Shown here: in pieces, positions 1 to 5,312 of the stretch
Numbering within the stretch: the stretch's first letter is position 1
How the letters are laid out: every line of letters begins with the position of its first letter
NCBI GenBank assembly: GCA_021442885.1
Contig: JABUVA010000039.1
Location: 28,189-33,500, forward strand
Reading direction: 5' to 3'
DNA: 5,312 bases
Source: Methanobrevibacter sp.
GTDB taxonomy: Archaea > Methanobacteriota > Methanobacteria > Methanobacteriales > Methanobacteriaceae
Position numbers and translations under genes: made by a program
Notes under the pieces: generated by a model
What the model was told of the DNA's origin: nothing
What the model saw: only the letters and a program-made list of their open reading frames with translations
Databases searched by the model: none

Positions 1-6
1 TAAAAA

Positions 7-1239
7 CTAAGTAGTATATTCAGCATTTATTTTAACATAATCATAAGTTAAATCACAACCCCATGCAGTTGCAGAATAATCACCTAAATGCAAATTAACA
101 TTAACAATAACCTTTTCATTAGTCATTATTTCCTCAGCTTTTTTAAGTTCAGGAGTATCATCTAAAGCTAAAATATTGCCTTTTTTAACCATAAATACAG
201 ATTCTTCATTATTAGCTAGTTCAATTGAAATTAATGATTCATCCATAGATATACCTGCATATCCAACAGCAGCAGCAATTCTTCCCCAATTAGGATCACC
301 ACCAAAAACAGCAGATTTAAATAATGAAGAAGAAACAATAGCTTTAGCTCCTTTACGAGCATCATCTAAAGATTTAGCACCAGTAACAGTAGCTTCAATT
401 AACTTAGTAGCACCTTCACCATCTTTAACTTGTTTTTTAGCTAAAACTTTACATATATAATCAAGTCCTTCTTGGAATCTTTCATTAATTTTACCATTAT
501 CTACAACTTCAACACCTGAAGAACCATTAGCAATTAATAATGAAGTATCATTAGTACTTTCATCACCATCAACAACAATCATATTGAAACTATCATCAGT
601 TGCTTTTTTCAATGCTTTTTGTAGATATTTAGCATCAATTACAGCATCAGTAGCTAAAAAACAAAGCATAGTACCCATATTTGGAGCAATCATTCCAACT
701 CCTTTAGTAATTCCACCAATTTTTACTTTTTCACCACTTTCTAAAGATATTTCAACAGCAAATTCTTTAGCAACAGTATCTGTAGTCATAATAGCTTTAG
801 CTGCTTCAAAAGAAGATTCAGGAGTGTTATCAAGTTTAGATAAAGTATCATAAGTTACTTTTTCAATTATGTCCATTGGCATTTCACGACCAATAACACC
901 AGTTGATGCAATAGCTATTTCACTAGAAGGTATTTTTAAATCTTTTGACACTAAATTAACTAATTCTTCACAGTCATCAATACCTTGTTGGCCTGTAAAA
1001 CAATTTGCATTTCCACTATTTACAAAAATTGCAGAAACAATTCCATTTTTAATCATATTTCTAGTATAATTAACTGGAGCAGCTACAACCTTATTTGAAG
1101 TAAATACTCCTGCTGCTTGGCTATTTTTACTAACAATAATAGCAACACCATATTTTCCTTCCCTACTTCCAGCTACTTTCAAGTTATCAATACAAGACAA
1201 ACCTCCAGAAATATCATTAATATAATTAAAATTATTCAT
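7..1239 (-). CDS. argJ: Glutamate N-acetyltransferase / ornithine acetyltransferase ArgJ
   Basis: Cytoplasmic enzyme of the cyclic arginine pathway. It moves the acetyl group from N2-acetylornithine to glutamate, giving ornithine and N-acetylglutamate; some homologues also use acetyl-CoA, but the archaeal enzyme of Methanocaldococcus is reported as monofunctional, and sequence alone cannot decide here. The 410-aa length fits the family. Visible motifs (410-aa numbering): STGVIG (112-117, oxyanion-hole Thr/Gly), KGVGMIAPNM (179-188), the self-cleavage and nucleophile Thr190 in GTML, GEGATK (274-279), GGDPNWGR (313-320), and a C-terminal INAEYTT tail whose Asn and Thr bind substrate. Residue 189 before the nucleophile is Gly, where most homologues have Ala. 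An in-frame TTG exists 12 bases upstream (1251), but the ATG at 1239 has GGTG six bases before it and gives the normal N-terminus. It lies 45 bases after the small membrane-protein gene. Confidence 0.97.
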   Translation of the reverse strand: MNNFNYINDISGGLSCIDNLKVAGSREGKYGVAIIVSKNSQAAGVFTSNKVVAAPVNYTRNMIKNGIVSAIFVNSGNANCFTGQQGIDDCEELVNLVSKDLKIPSSEIAIASTGVIGREMPMDIIEKVTYDTLSKLDNTPESSFEAAKAIMTTDTVAKEFAVEISLESGEKVKIGGITKGVGMIAPNMGTMLCFLATDAVIDAKYLQKALKKATDDSFNMIVVDGDESTNDTSLLIANGSSGVEVVDNGKINERFQEGLDYICKVLAKKQVKDGEGATKLIEATVTGAKSLDDARKGAKAIVSSSLFKSAVFGGDPNWGRIAAAVGYAGISMDESLISIELANNEESVFMVKKGNILALDDTPELKKAEEIMTNEKVIVNVNLHLGDYSATAWGCDLTYDYVKINAEYTT

Positions 1240-1245
1240 AAGTAA

Positions 1246-1249
1246 CACC
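1246..1249 (-). promoter_or_regulatory. Ribosome binding site deciding the argJ start
   Basis: The minus strand reads GGTG, then TTACTT, then ATG. GGTG matches the anti-Shine-Dalgarno tail of methanogen 16S rRNA, and the six-base spacing selects the ATG at 1239. The alternative TTG at 1249-1251 would overlap this site and has no such motif before it. Confidence 0.7.
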
Positions 1250-1253
1250 AAAA

Positions 1254-1284
1254 ATAATATTTAAAAAAAAATAAATGAGAAAAA
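1254..1284 (-). terminator. Oligo-T tract between the small membrane-protein gene and argJ
   Basis: Directly after the stop codon of the small gene, the minus strand is nearly all T and A, including a run of nine T (1263-1271). Archaeal RNA polymerase can stop at such tracts without a hairpin. No clear hairpin and no well-placed TATA box for argJ are seen here, so argJ may depend on partial read-through from the small gene or on a promoter inside it. Confidence 0.35.
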
Positions 1285-1533
1285 TTATGTTTTATTTTTC
1301 GTAATGTTTTCATTATAATCTACTTTATCAATATCCGGATTGAAAGAAATATTTGCTTTTTGGCTTACATTAGATGTCATTTCAACAGTAACATTAGTGA
1401 AATTAGACTCATTAGTATCACTAACATTATCATCAAAACCATTTAATCCTAATGAGATGCCTGCCACTGCCCCTATACCAAAAGCTATAAGAGCTAAAAT
1501 CATTATAAAAACTAATTTTCCATCATTCGCCAT
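1285..1533 (-). CDS. Small single-pass membrane protein with sequon-rich tail, function unknown
   Basis: An 82-aa protein that I do not recognise. A short N-terminus (MANDGK) is followed by one hydrophobic segment at about residues 7-30, rich in Ile, Leu, Ala and Gly. The remaining 52 residues are polar and acidic. Lys6 before the segment and acidic residues after it suggest the tail faces outside the cell. That tail carries eight N-X-S/T sequons (Asn 36, 41, 44, 47, 55, 61, 76 and 80), so it could be heavily N-glycosylated by the archaeal AglB system; this is an inference. The hydrophobic segment could be a signal anchor or an uncleaved signal peptide. The Shine-Dalgarno is weak (AAGG about 12 bases before the ATG). 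The gene sits between the purA terminator and argJ with its own TATA-like box. The clear membrane segment and ordered tail support a real gene, but its small size leaves some doubt. Confidence 0.75.
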   Translation of the reverse strand: MANDGKLVFIMILALIAFGIGAVAGISLGLNGFDDNVSDTNESNFTNVTVEMTSNVSQKANISFNPDIDKVDYNENITKNKT

Positions 1534-1585
1534 TTAATCAAAAAACCTTAAATTTTAATCTTATACTATATTTTATTTATTGATA

Positions 1586-1597
1586 ACATATAAAACT
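1586..1597 (-). promoter_or_regulatory. Candidate TATA box for the small membrane-protein gene (and perhaps argJ)
   Basis: The minus strand reads AGTTTTATATGT, close to the archaeal box A TTTATATA, with a GTAAG purine-rich stretch just upstream that could serve as a BRE. A start about 25 bases downstream would fall near 1565 and leave an untranslated leader of about 30 bases before the ATG at 1533. Another AT-rich match lies a little downstream, so the exact box is uncertain. Confidence 0.4.
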
Positions 1598-1603
1598 TAC
1601 CAA

Positions 1604-1668
1604 AAATTAAAAATAAAAAAAGAATGTTTAAAAACAATTCTAAAAAAATATGAAAAAATAAAAATGAA
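1604..1668 (-). terminator. Probable purA terminator: hairpin plus repeated oligo-T tracts
   Basis: Just after the purA stop the minus strand carries successive T runs of 5, 6 and 7 bases. A hairpin follows (1621-1641; arms AGAAT and ATTCT plus GTT/AAC, one bulged base, four-base loop), leading into another run of seven T (1615-1621, overlapping the hairpin foot) and a run of five. Stacked oligo-T tracts are the usual archaeal intrinsic terminator; the hairpin may be incidental in DNA this AT-rich. Confidence 0.55.
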
Positions 1669-2691
1669 TTATAATAATTCACTTCTTAAATCAATAGTGT
1701 CTTTTAAATCTGGTCCTGTTGAAATAATAGTAACAGGAACACCAGTAGCATCTTCAATTTCACTAATGAATGATTTAGTTTCTGAAGATAAATCAGAATA
1801 ATCTTGTGTTCTAGCACAATCTGGATAAAGTCTATCTACACAAGTTAAAGCAATTTGAGTTGCACCATTAATTCTACAAGACTCTTTAGCCAATTCCATA
1901 TCAAATAAACCTACACGACGACGACGTCCAGTAACAGTACCATATTCTTCAATATTCTTGGCTTCAGCTTCTTCTTGAGAAATCTCAGTAGGGAATGGAC
2001 CTTCACCAACACGAGTTATATAAGCTTTAAATACGTTAATTACTTCATCTACTTTAGTTGGGCCAACACCTACATCTGCCGCAAAAGTACTAGCAGTTGT
2101 ATCTTTACTTGTAACAAATGGATAAGTTCCATAATATAAAGATAATGCAAATCCTTGAGATCCTTCAATAAATACGTTACCATCATTTTCTAAAGTTTCA
2201 TTGATGGAAAATGGAACATCCAATATATAATCTTCAAGTTCTGGGATGTCTTTTGCCATTTTAATAGTTCTCATAACTCTATCTGAATTAGCTGGACCAC
2301 ATCCAGAACCAGTACTTCCAATCTTTTTAGCTAAATGTTCTGAACTTTTATCCTGGTTTTTATGTTCAGAAGTAATGATTGCAGCTCTTGGATCTACAAA
2401 TGTTCTTTCAGCTACATTATATTTCTTTAAATCTTCAAATTCTTTGAATAAAACTTCTGGATCGACTAAGACACCAGCACCAATGAAAAGTTTAGCATCA
2501 GTATGAACAAAACCAGATGGGATAAGTCTAAGACCGTATTTTTCACCGTTAAATTCAACAGAATGCCCTGCATTAGGACCTACTCCTGCACGAGCAATAA
2601 TATCAGGCTTATCATGTTCACAAAGGTAAGTAATACATTTTCCTTTACCTTCATCACCCCATGCTCCACCTACTAATATACTACAAGTCAT
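1669..2691 (-). CDS. purA: Adenylosuccinate synthetase PurA, short archaeal form
   Basis: Cytoplasmic enzyme for the first committed step from IMP to AMP: IMP, aspartate and GTP give adenylosuccinate, GDP and phosphate. The 340-aa length matches the archaeal subfamily, which lacks about 90 residues found in bacterial enzymes. Visible motifs: the P-loop [11 protein letters not shown] (8-18) with catalytic Asp13, GPNAGHS (38-44) with catalytic His43, [13 protein letters not shown] (126-138, IMP phosphate loop), [20 protein letters not shown] (176-195), TGRRRR (254-259, aspartate-binding arginine loop), TCVDRL (283-288, guanine recognition), and STGPD (324-328) near the C-terminus. All expected active-site residues are present. 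The ATG has a strong AAGGAG seven bases upstream. A 172-base spacer separates it from the unknown-gene cassette, so it is probably transcribed on its own from the promoter described there. Confidence 0.97.
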   Translation of the reverse strand: MTCSILVGGAWGDEGKGKCITYLCEHDKPDIIARAGVGPNAGHSVEFNGEKYGLRLIPSGFVHTDAKLFIGAGVLVDPEVLFKEFEDLKKYNVAERTFVDPRAAIITSEHKNQDKSSEHLAKKIGSTGSGCGPANSDRVMRTIKMAKDIPELEDYILDVPFSINETLENDGNVFIEGSQGFALSLYYGTYPFVTSKDTTASTFAADVGVGPTKVDEVINVFKAYITRVGEGPFPTEISQEEAEAKNIEEYGTVTGRRRRVGLFDMELAKESCRINGATQIALTCVDRLYPDCARTQDYSDLSSETKSFISEIEDATGVPVTIISTGPDLKDTIDLRSELL

Positions 2692-2698
2692 TTAATTA

Positions 2699-2704
2699 CT
2701 CCTT
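2699..2704 (-). promoter_or_regulatory. Ribosome binding site of purA
   Basis: The minus strand reads AAGGAG, a seven-base spacer TAATTAA, then the ATG at 2691. It is the only site in the window of the AGGAG type; the other genes use GGTG or GTGAT types. Confidence 0.75.
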
Positions 2705-2724
2705 TATTTAATTTAAAAATAAAT

Positions 2725-2739
2725 TTTTACACCGTAAAA
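2725..2739. promoter_or_regulatory. Perfect inverted repeat in the purA leader, possible operator
   Basis: TTTTAC-ACC-GTAAAA: two perfect 6-bp arms around a three-base centre. It lies downstream of the TATA candidates and 33-48 bases before the purA start codon, around the expected transcription start. A repressor bound here would block polymerase recruitment. The CCGG-free, AT-rich arms make chance occurrence possible, and no regulator is encoded in the window. Confidence 0.35.
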
Positions 2740-2741
2740 TA

Positions 2742-2772
2742 ATTTATAATTACTCTATTATAAAACTTTTCA
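2742..2772 (-). promoter_or_regulatory. Candidate purA promoter (two overlapping TATA possibilities)
   Basis: The minus strand carries GAAAAGTTTTATAATAG (about 2755-2771), a purine-rich BRE-like stretch followed by a TATA-like box, predicting a start near 2736 inside the palindrome. A second match, TTATAAAT (about 2742-2749), predicts a start near 2720 instead. Both leave a short leader containing the AAGGAG site. I slightly prefer the first because of its BRE-like flank. Confidence 0.4.
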
Positions 2773-2863
2773 AAAAATTAATTAAAATTTACACTACTCC
2801 AAATAATATCAAAAAGAATAATTCATATTGTCTAATAAAAATGTAAATAAATGGAAATCAAAT

Positions 2864-3445
2864 CTATTTAAGATGAAATTCACACATAGGATCTTTATTT
2901 AAAAATTTTCTCTTTTTTTGATAATCAAGGAAATAAATCATCCACTGATTAGATAATTCCTTTAATAAATAATCATCAAGTTTCTCATCTTTATTGAAAA
3001 AATTCAAATGATTGCCACCAACAACAATAGCTACATTATTTATTTCAAAAACAAAAAAGAAATCATTTCTAATATTATTAATATCGAAATCTTCACTTTG
3101 AGTTATGACTTTATCTGTTTTATATTTGTTAACAACACCATCTAAATATTCGAAATCAAGGAATTTAATATTATTAACCTTAAACTTAAAAGTTTCATCA
3201 ATTCTAATCTGATCATTGTCAAAATTAGATAAAAATTCCACATCCCAAATATTATTATAGAAAAATGCTATAAACGACTCATTAGCCAATCTAACAGATA
3301 ATGATAACTGATTATCAATATTAGGATTTCCTAACTCCACACGAGCAAAATCTAAATAAATAGTATCTTGAGAAATTTCTAAAGAAGACCAAATTCCTGA
3401 TGGCAAAATAACTTCTTCAATTCTTCTAAGTGAATTAATATTCAA
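2864..3445 (-). CDS. Conserved-looking protein of unknown function, third gene of the dapL-linked cassette
   Basis: A 193-aa soluble protein that I cannot assign to a family. It has no signal peptide or membrane segment. The N-terminal two thirds alternate short hydrophobic and charged stretches as in a beta-rich fold (for example SLEISQDTIYLDFARVEL at 21-38 and SLSVRLANESFIAFFYNNIW at 48-67). There is a VVGGNHLNFF stretch (141-150) and a C-terminal aromatic, basic helix (WMIYFLDYQKKRKF, 168-181) ending in CEFHL. The size and single-domain layout recall bacterial immunity-like proteins, but that is a resemblance only. The start is TTG: there is no Met until residue 169, and AGGTG stands six bases before the TTG. 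The gene begins three bases after the stop of the upstream gene and in the same reading frame, so only one TAG separates the two. Confidence 0.85.
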   Translation of the reverse strand: MNINSLRRIEEVILPSGIWSSLEISQDTIYLDFARVELGNPNIDNQLSLSVRLANESFIAFFYNNIWDVEFLSNFDNDQIRIDETFKFKVNNIKFLDFEYLDGVVNKYKTDKVITQSEDFDINNIRNDFFFVFEINNVAIVVGGNHLNFFNKDEKLDDYLLKELSNQWMIYFLDYQKKRKFLNKDPMCEFHLK

Positions 3446-3448
3446 TAT

Positions 3449-4042
3449 CTACACCTGATTATTAATAAATAATTCAAAAGCACCTTCCATTTCATATTCT
3501 TTATTTGAGTCATACTTTTTATCCCAAACAAATGGATTAATTTCTATTTGATTATCAATAGTTCCATCCCATGAAACATTGAAATTAAAATCTTCTAAAA
3601 CTTCTTTAATTAACATACCAATCTCCAAAGCTTTAGATTTATCATTTTCAAAGTCACCAAATGTAAGTTTAAGTTTATTTTCATAAATAGCTTCTTCAAT
3701 ATCTTCAAATGTATAAAAACAAAACCCGATAGCATCTTTATTATGATTTTGAATATGAACTAAAAGCTCAAATGCATCATTTACTCCTTCTTCAATATTA
3801 TAACCGCAATTATGAATAGCTATAATGCCTTTTTTTGATAAGTTAATGAATACATCCTCTAAACGTGAAAAATTAGAATTAGGAGGATTTGATAAAACAA
3901 TATCAAGTTTATCAAACTCAATACCCTCTTCATCAATAAATTGTTCCTCAATTATTTCTAAGATTTCATTTTCATCGAAAAATCCTGATTTTATTAAAGT
4001 TTCTTTTAAAAAATCTAATTCTTCGATTAATTCATTATCCAT
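3449..4042 (-). CDS. DUF6891-like acidic protein, function unknown, second gene of the cassette
   Basis: A 197-aa soluble, very acidic protein (46 Asp/Glu against 15 Lys/Arg). Its layout resembles, from memory, the bacterial DUF6891 family: an N-terminal helical part rich in Glu (1-50), then a LxxxFxxLxxxGIIAIHNCGY segment (about 61-81), a GFCFYTFEDIEEA segment (106-118) followed by LKLTFGDF (124-131), and a SWDGT motif (157-161) near the C-terminus. The typical cysteine pattern of that family is reduced here to one NCGY. No catalytic residues can be named and no biochemical role is known to me. The ATG is seven bases after the stop of the DUF6882-like gene, with GTGAT overlapping that stop. 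It could be an immunity-type or other accessory protein; the family call rests on remembered similarity. Confidence 0.88.
   Translation of the reverse strand: MDNELIEELDFLKETLIKSGFFDENEILEIIEEQFIDEEGIEFDKLDIVLSNPPNSNFSRLEDVFINLSKKGIIAIHNCGYNIEEGVNDAFELLVHIQNHNKDAIGFCFYTFEDIEEAIYENKLKLTFGDFENDKSKALEIGMLIKEVLEDFNFNVSWDGTIDNQIEINPFVWDKKYDSNKEYEMEGAFELFINNQV
3452..3456 (-). promoter_or_regulatory. Ribosome binding site deciding a TTG start, inside the end of the upstream gene
   Basis: The minus strand reads AGGTG, then TAGATA, then TTG at 3445. The site is formed by the last two sense codons (CAG GTG) of the upstream gene and is followed at once by that gene's TAG stop. The match and the six-base spacing support a TTG start and translational coupling. 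Confidence 0.7.
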
Positions 4043-4045
4043 AAA

Positions 4046-4050
4046 ATCAC
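4046..4050 (-). promoter_or_regulatory. Ribosome binding site overlapping the upstream stop codon
   Basis: The minus strand reads TAGTGATTTTATG: the TAG stop of the DUF6882-like gene runs into GTGAT, three bases before the ATG at 4042. GTGAT is the 3' half of the AGGAGGTGAT consensus. The close overlap suggests re-initiation by ribosomes finishing the upstream gene. Confidence 0.55.
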
Positions 4051-4778
4051 TAGTCTACAGTAAGCATTTGAATATGAGTTAAATTGCCCCTATCAGTGAA
4101 ACCAGCTATTAATCTATCTTCACCAATTTTAGCAACAGAAAATTCATCATTTTCTTTATAAATATATCCTTTGAGTTTAGTATAACATTCAAAAGTTAAC
4201 TTAGGAAAAACATTAAAATTCTTTTGGAAATTAGCATAAACATTTCTGAATTTTTCAGCAGACTCATCTCTTTTAATTAAATCTGATTTAATACCAACGA
4301 AAACCTCAAGGTTTCCTACACTAGCTGCATAATAACCGTCTAAATCTAAAATACCAGATACAGTTAAAATTAGTGAATGGCAGTGATGATAATATATATC
4401 AAAAAATGGAGCAGTGAATATGTCAATTCCATATTCTTCCCCAATTTCTTTAATTTTTATAGAATCTTCGATAAGTTTCTCATCAAAACCAATATTGTCA
4501 TTATCCCAACACCAAGACCATTGACCTAACTCTTCTTTAGGATCTGCTACTTCATCAGACTCATCATCTTTTCTATAGAAACCTAATAATTGAACTGGAA
4601 ACTCAATATCATCATTAAATTTTAATATTCCAGTTTCCAAATCAAGATTACCTTCTAAATCACCAACTAAATCAGAAAGATTACCTTGTCTATCAAATGC
4701 AAGACACCCATATTTAGATAAAAGGGTTTTATCATTATCCCCTTTTTCAATTTCAACAAGTGTTTGTATATCTTTCAT
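4050..4778 (-). CDS. DUF6882-like protein, function unknown, first gene of the cassette
   Basis: A 242-aa soluble acidic protein without a signal peptide or membrane segment. Residues about 15-160 resemble the bacterial DUF6882 family as I remember it: SKYGCLAFD (21-29), VQLLGFYR (62-69), the aromatic motif GQWSWCWDN (85-93, Trp 87, 89 and 91), a helix leading to GEEYGI (113-118), FTAPFF (121-126), and GYYAA plus a hydrophobic strand (148-162). An HHCH cluster (131-134) could bind metal, but this is speculative. Residues 165-242 form an extra charged, strand-rich tail. No enzymatic role is known to me. The gene starts nine bases after the dapL stop with an AAGGTGAT site in the gap, so its expression should follow dapL. 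Alternatives are an immunity-like or stress accessory protein; the family call is moderately sure, the function open. Confidence 0.88.
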   Translation of the reverse strand: MKDIQTLVEIEKGDNDKTLLSKYGCLAFDRQGNLSDLVGDLEGNLDLETGILKFNDDIEFPVQLLGFYRKDDESDEVADPKEELGQWSWCWDNDNIGFDEKLIEDSIKIKEIGEEYGIDIFTAPFFDIYYHHCHSLILTVSGILDLDGYYAASVGNLEVFVGIKSDLIKRDESAEKFRNVYANFQKNFNVFPKLTFECYTKLKGYIYKENDEFSVAKIGEDRLIAGFTDRGNLTHIQMLTVD

Positions 4779-4781
4779 GTT

Positions 4782-4789
4782 ATCACCTT
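4782..4789 (-). promoter_or_regulatory. Strong ribosome binding site overlapping the dapL stop codon
   Basis: The minus strand reads TAAGGTGATAACATG. The TAA stop of dapL shares bases with AAGGTGAT, an eight-base match to the archaeal Shine-Dalgarno apart from one missing G, and the ATG at 4778 follows three bases after it. This ties translation of the DUF6882-like gene to dapL. Confidence 0.7.
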
Positions 4790-5312
4790 AAATATCTAAT
4801 TTAGAAATTCTATCCATAGCTTCTTTAGTATTTTCATAAGTATTAAAAGCAGTTAGTCTTAAATAACCTTCACCACTTGGTCCAAAACCAGAACCTGGAG
4901 TTCCAACAACATTAGCTTCATTTAATAATAAATCAAAGAACTCCCATGAGTCCATATCATTAGGTGTTTTTACCCAAATATAAGGAGAATTAACTCCACC
5001 ATATACTTCAAGACCTAAATCAGATAAACTTTCACGGATGAGCTTTGCATTTCTCATATAGTATTCGATATTTTCTTTAGTTTCTTTTTTACCTTCTTTA
5101 GAGAAAGTTGCAGCAGCCGCCACTTGTACAGGATAAGAAACTCCATTAAATTTAGTAGTTTGTCTTCTATTCCAAAGACTGTTTAAATCTTGAGGTTCAC
5201 CATTTCTAGTATAACCCATTACTTCTTTAGGAACAACAGTGTATGCGCAACGAGTTCCAGTAAAACCTGCAGTTTTTGAAAGACTTCTAAATTCAATAGC
5301 TACTTCTTTAGC
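4788..5312 (-). CDS. dapL: LL-diaminopimelate aminotransferase DapL, C-terminal part (5' end outside the window)
   Basis: PLP-dependent, fold-type I class I/II aminotransferase. It converts tetrahydrodipicolinate plus glutamate directly to LL-diaminopimelate in lysine synthesis, replacing the three-step acyl routes. The frame is open to the right edge, giving 174 residues of the about 410 expected. The fragment begins [19 protein letters not shown]; Lys13 of the fragment, in [12 protein letters not shown], is the Schiff-base lysine, and Arg21 in the same motif contacts the cofactor phosphate. The [20 protein letters not shown] block (fragment 137-156) holds Arg152, the substrate carboxylate-binding arginine. 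The Met at fragment residue 32 (5217-5219) is internal, not a start, because the conserved lysine motif lies before it. The gene's stop overlaps the ribosome binding site of the next gene. Confidence 0.96.
   Translation of the reverse strand, partial: AKEVAIEFRSLSKTAGFTGTRCAYTVVPKEVMGYTRNGEPQDLNSLWNRRQTTKFNGVSYPVQVAAAATFSKEGKKETKENIEYYMRNAKLIRESLSDLGLEVYGGVNSPYIWVKTPNDMDSWEFFDLLLNEANVVGTPGSGFGPSGEGYLRLTAFNTYENTKEAMDRISKLDI

Noticed and set aside
176..1069. Plus-strand open frames opposite argJ
   Set aside because: They are antisense to a well-supported enzyme gene, have no recognisable domains and no ribosome binding sites worth noting.
1237..1251. A TTG start for argJ at 1251
   Set aside because: The GGTG ribosome binding site lies between this TTG and the ATG at 1239, and the four extra residues do not belong to the family's N-terminus.
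1580..1801. Plus-strand frame of 73 codons over the purA 3' end and spacer
   Set aside because: Its Lys-rich start comes from translating the A-rich complement of the terminator and the rest is antisense to purA.
2773..2863. Possible small RNA or extra gene in the spacer upstream of purA
   Set aside because: The stretch is very AT-rich with no stable hairpin, no open frame of useful length and no RNA gene signature.
3449..3451. TAG as a pyrrolysine codon joining the two cassette genes
   Set aside because: The AGGTG site correctly spaced before the TTG explains a separate start, and pyrrolysine is not expected in Methanobrevibacter-type methanogens.
4788..5219. A complete 143-aa gene starting at the ATG at 5219
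   Set aside because: The frame stays open to the window edge and encodes the conserved DapL lysine motif before this Met, so it is an internal residue of a cut-off gene.

Overview
The window is strongly AT-rich and every gene I can support is on the minus strand, so transcription runs from right (5312) to left (1). It looks like a methanogenic archaeon of the Methanobacteriales, probably Methanobrevibacter or a close relative. The reasons are the short archaeal form of PurA (340 residues rather than about 430), the LL-diaminopimelate aminotransferase route to lysine, an ornithine acetyltransferase ArgJ, ribosome binding sites of the GGTGA type, and T-rich intergenic DNA with archaeal-style TATA boxes. 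The genus is an inference; there is no rRNA to settle it.

Right part (2864-5312): the 3' part of dapL (lysine synthesis) enters from the right edge. It is followed, with gaps of 9, 7 and 3 bases, by three genes of unknown function. The first (242 aa) resembles the bacterial DUF6882 family, the second (197 aa, very acidic) resembles DUF6891, and the third (193 aa, TTG start) I do not recognise. Each has its Shine-Dalgarno sequence touching or inside the end of the gene before it, so the four genes look like one translationally coupled operon. This cassette is the most unusual part of the window.

Middle part (1598-2863): a 172-base spacer holds a probable purA promoter with a perfect 6-bp palindrome (TTTTAC-N3-GTAAAA) near the expected transcription start. 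Next is purA (adenylosuccinate synthetase, AMP synthesis). It ends in a T-rich region with a hairpin and several oligo-T tracts, a probable terminator.

Left part (1-1597): a TATA-like box precedes a small gene for an 82-aa single-pass membrane protein whose short extracellular tail carries eight N-glycosylation sequons. argJ (arginine synthesis) follows 45 bases later. It may share the small gene's transcript, although a T9 tract lies between them.

The three recognised enzymes belong to separate pathways (lysine, AMP, arginine) and do not form a functional unit. The unknown genes are accessory insertions between housekeeping genes. No RNA genes, insertion sequences or CRISPR arrays were seen.
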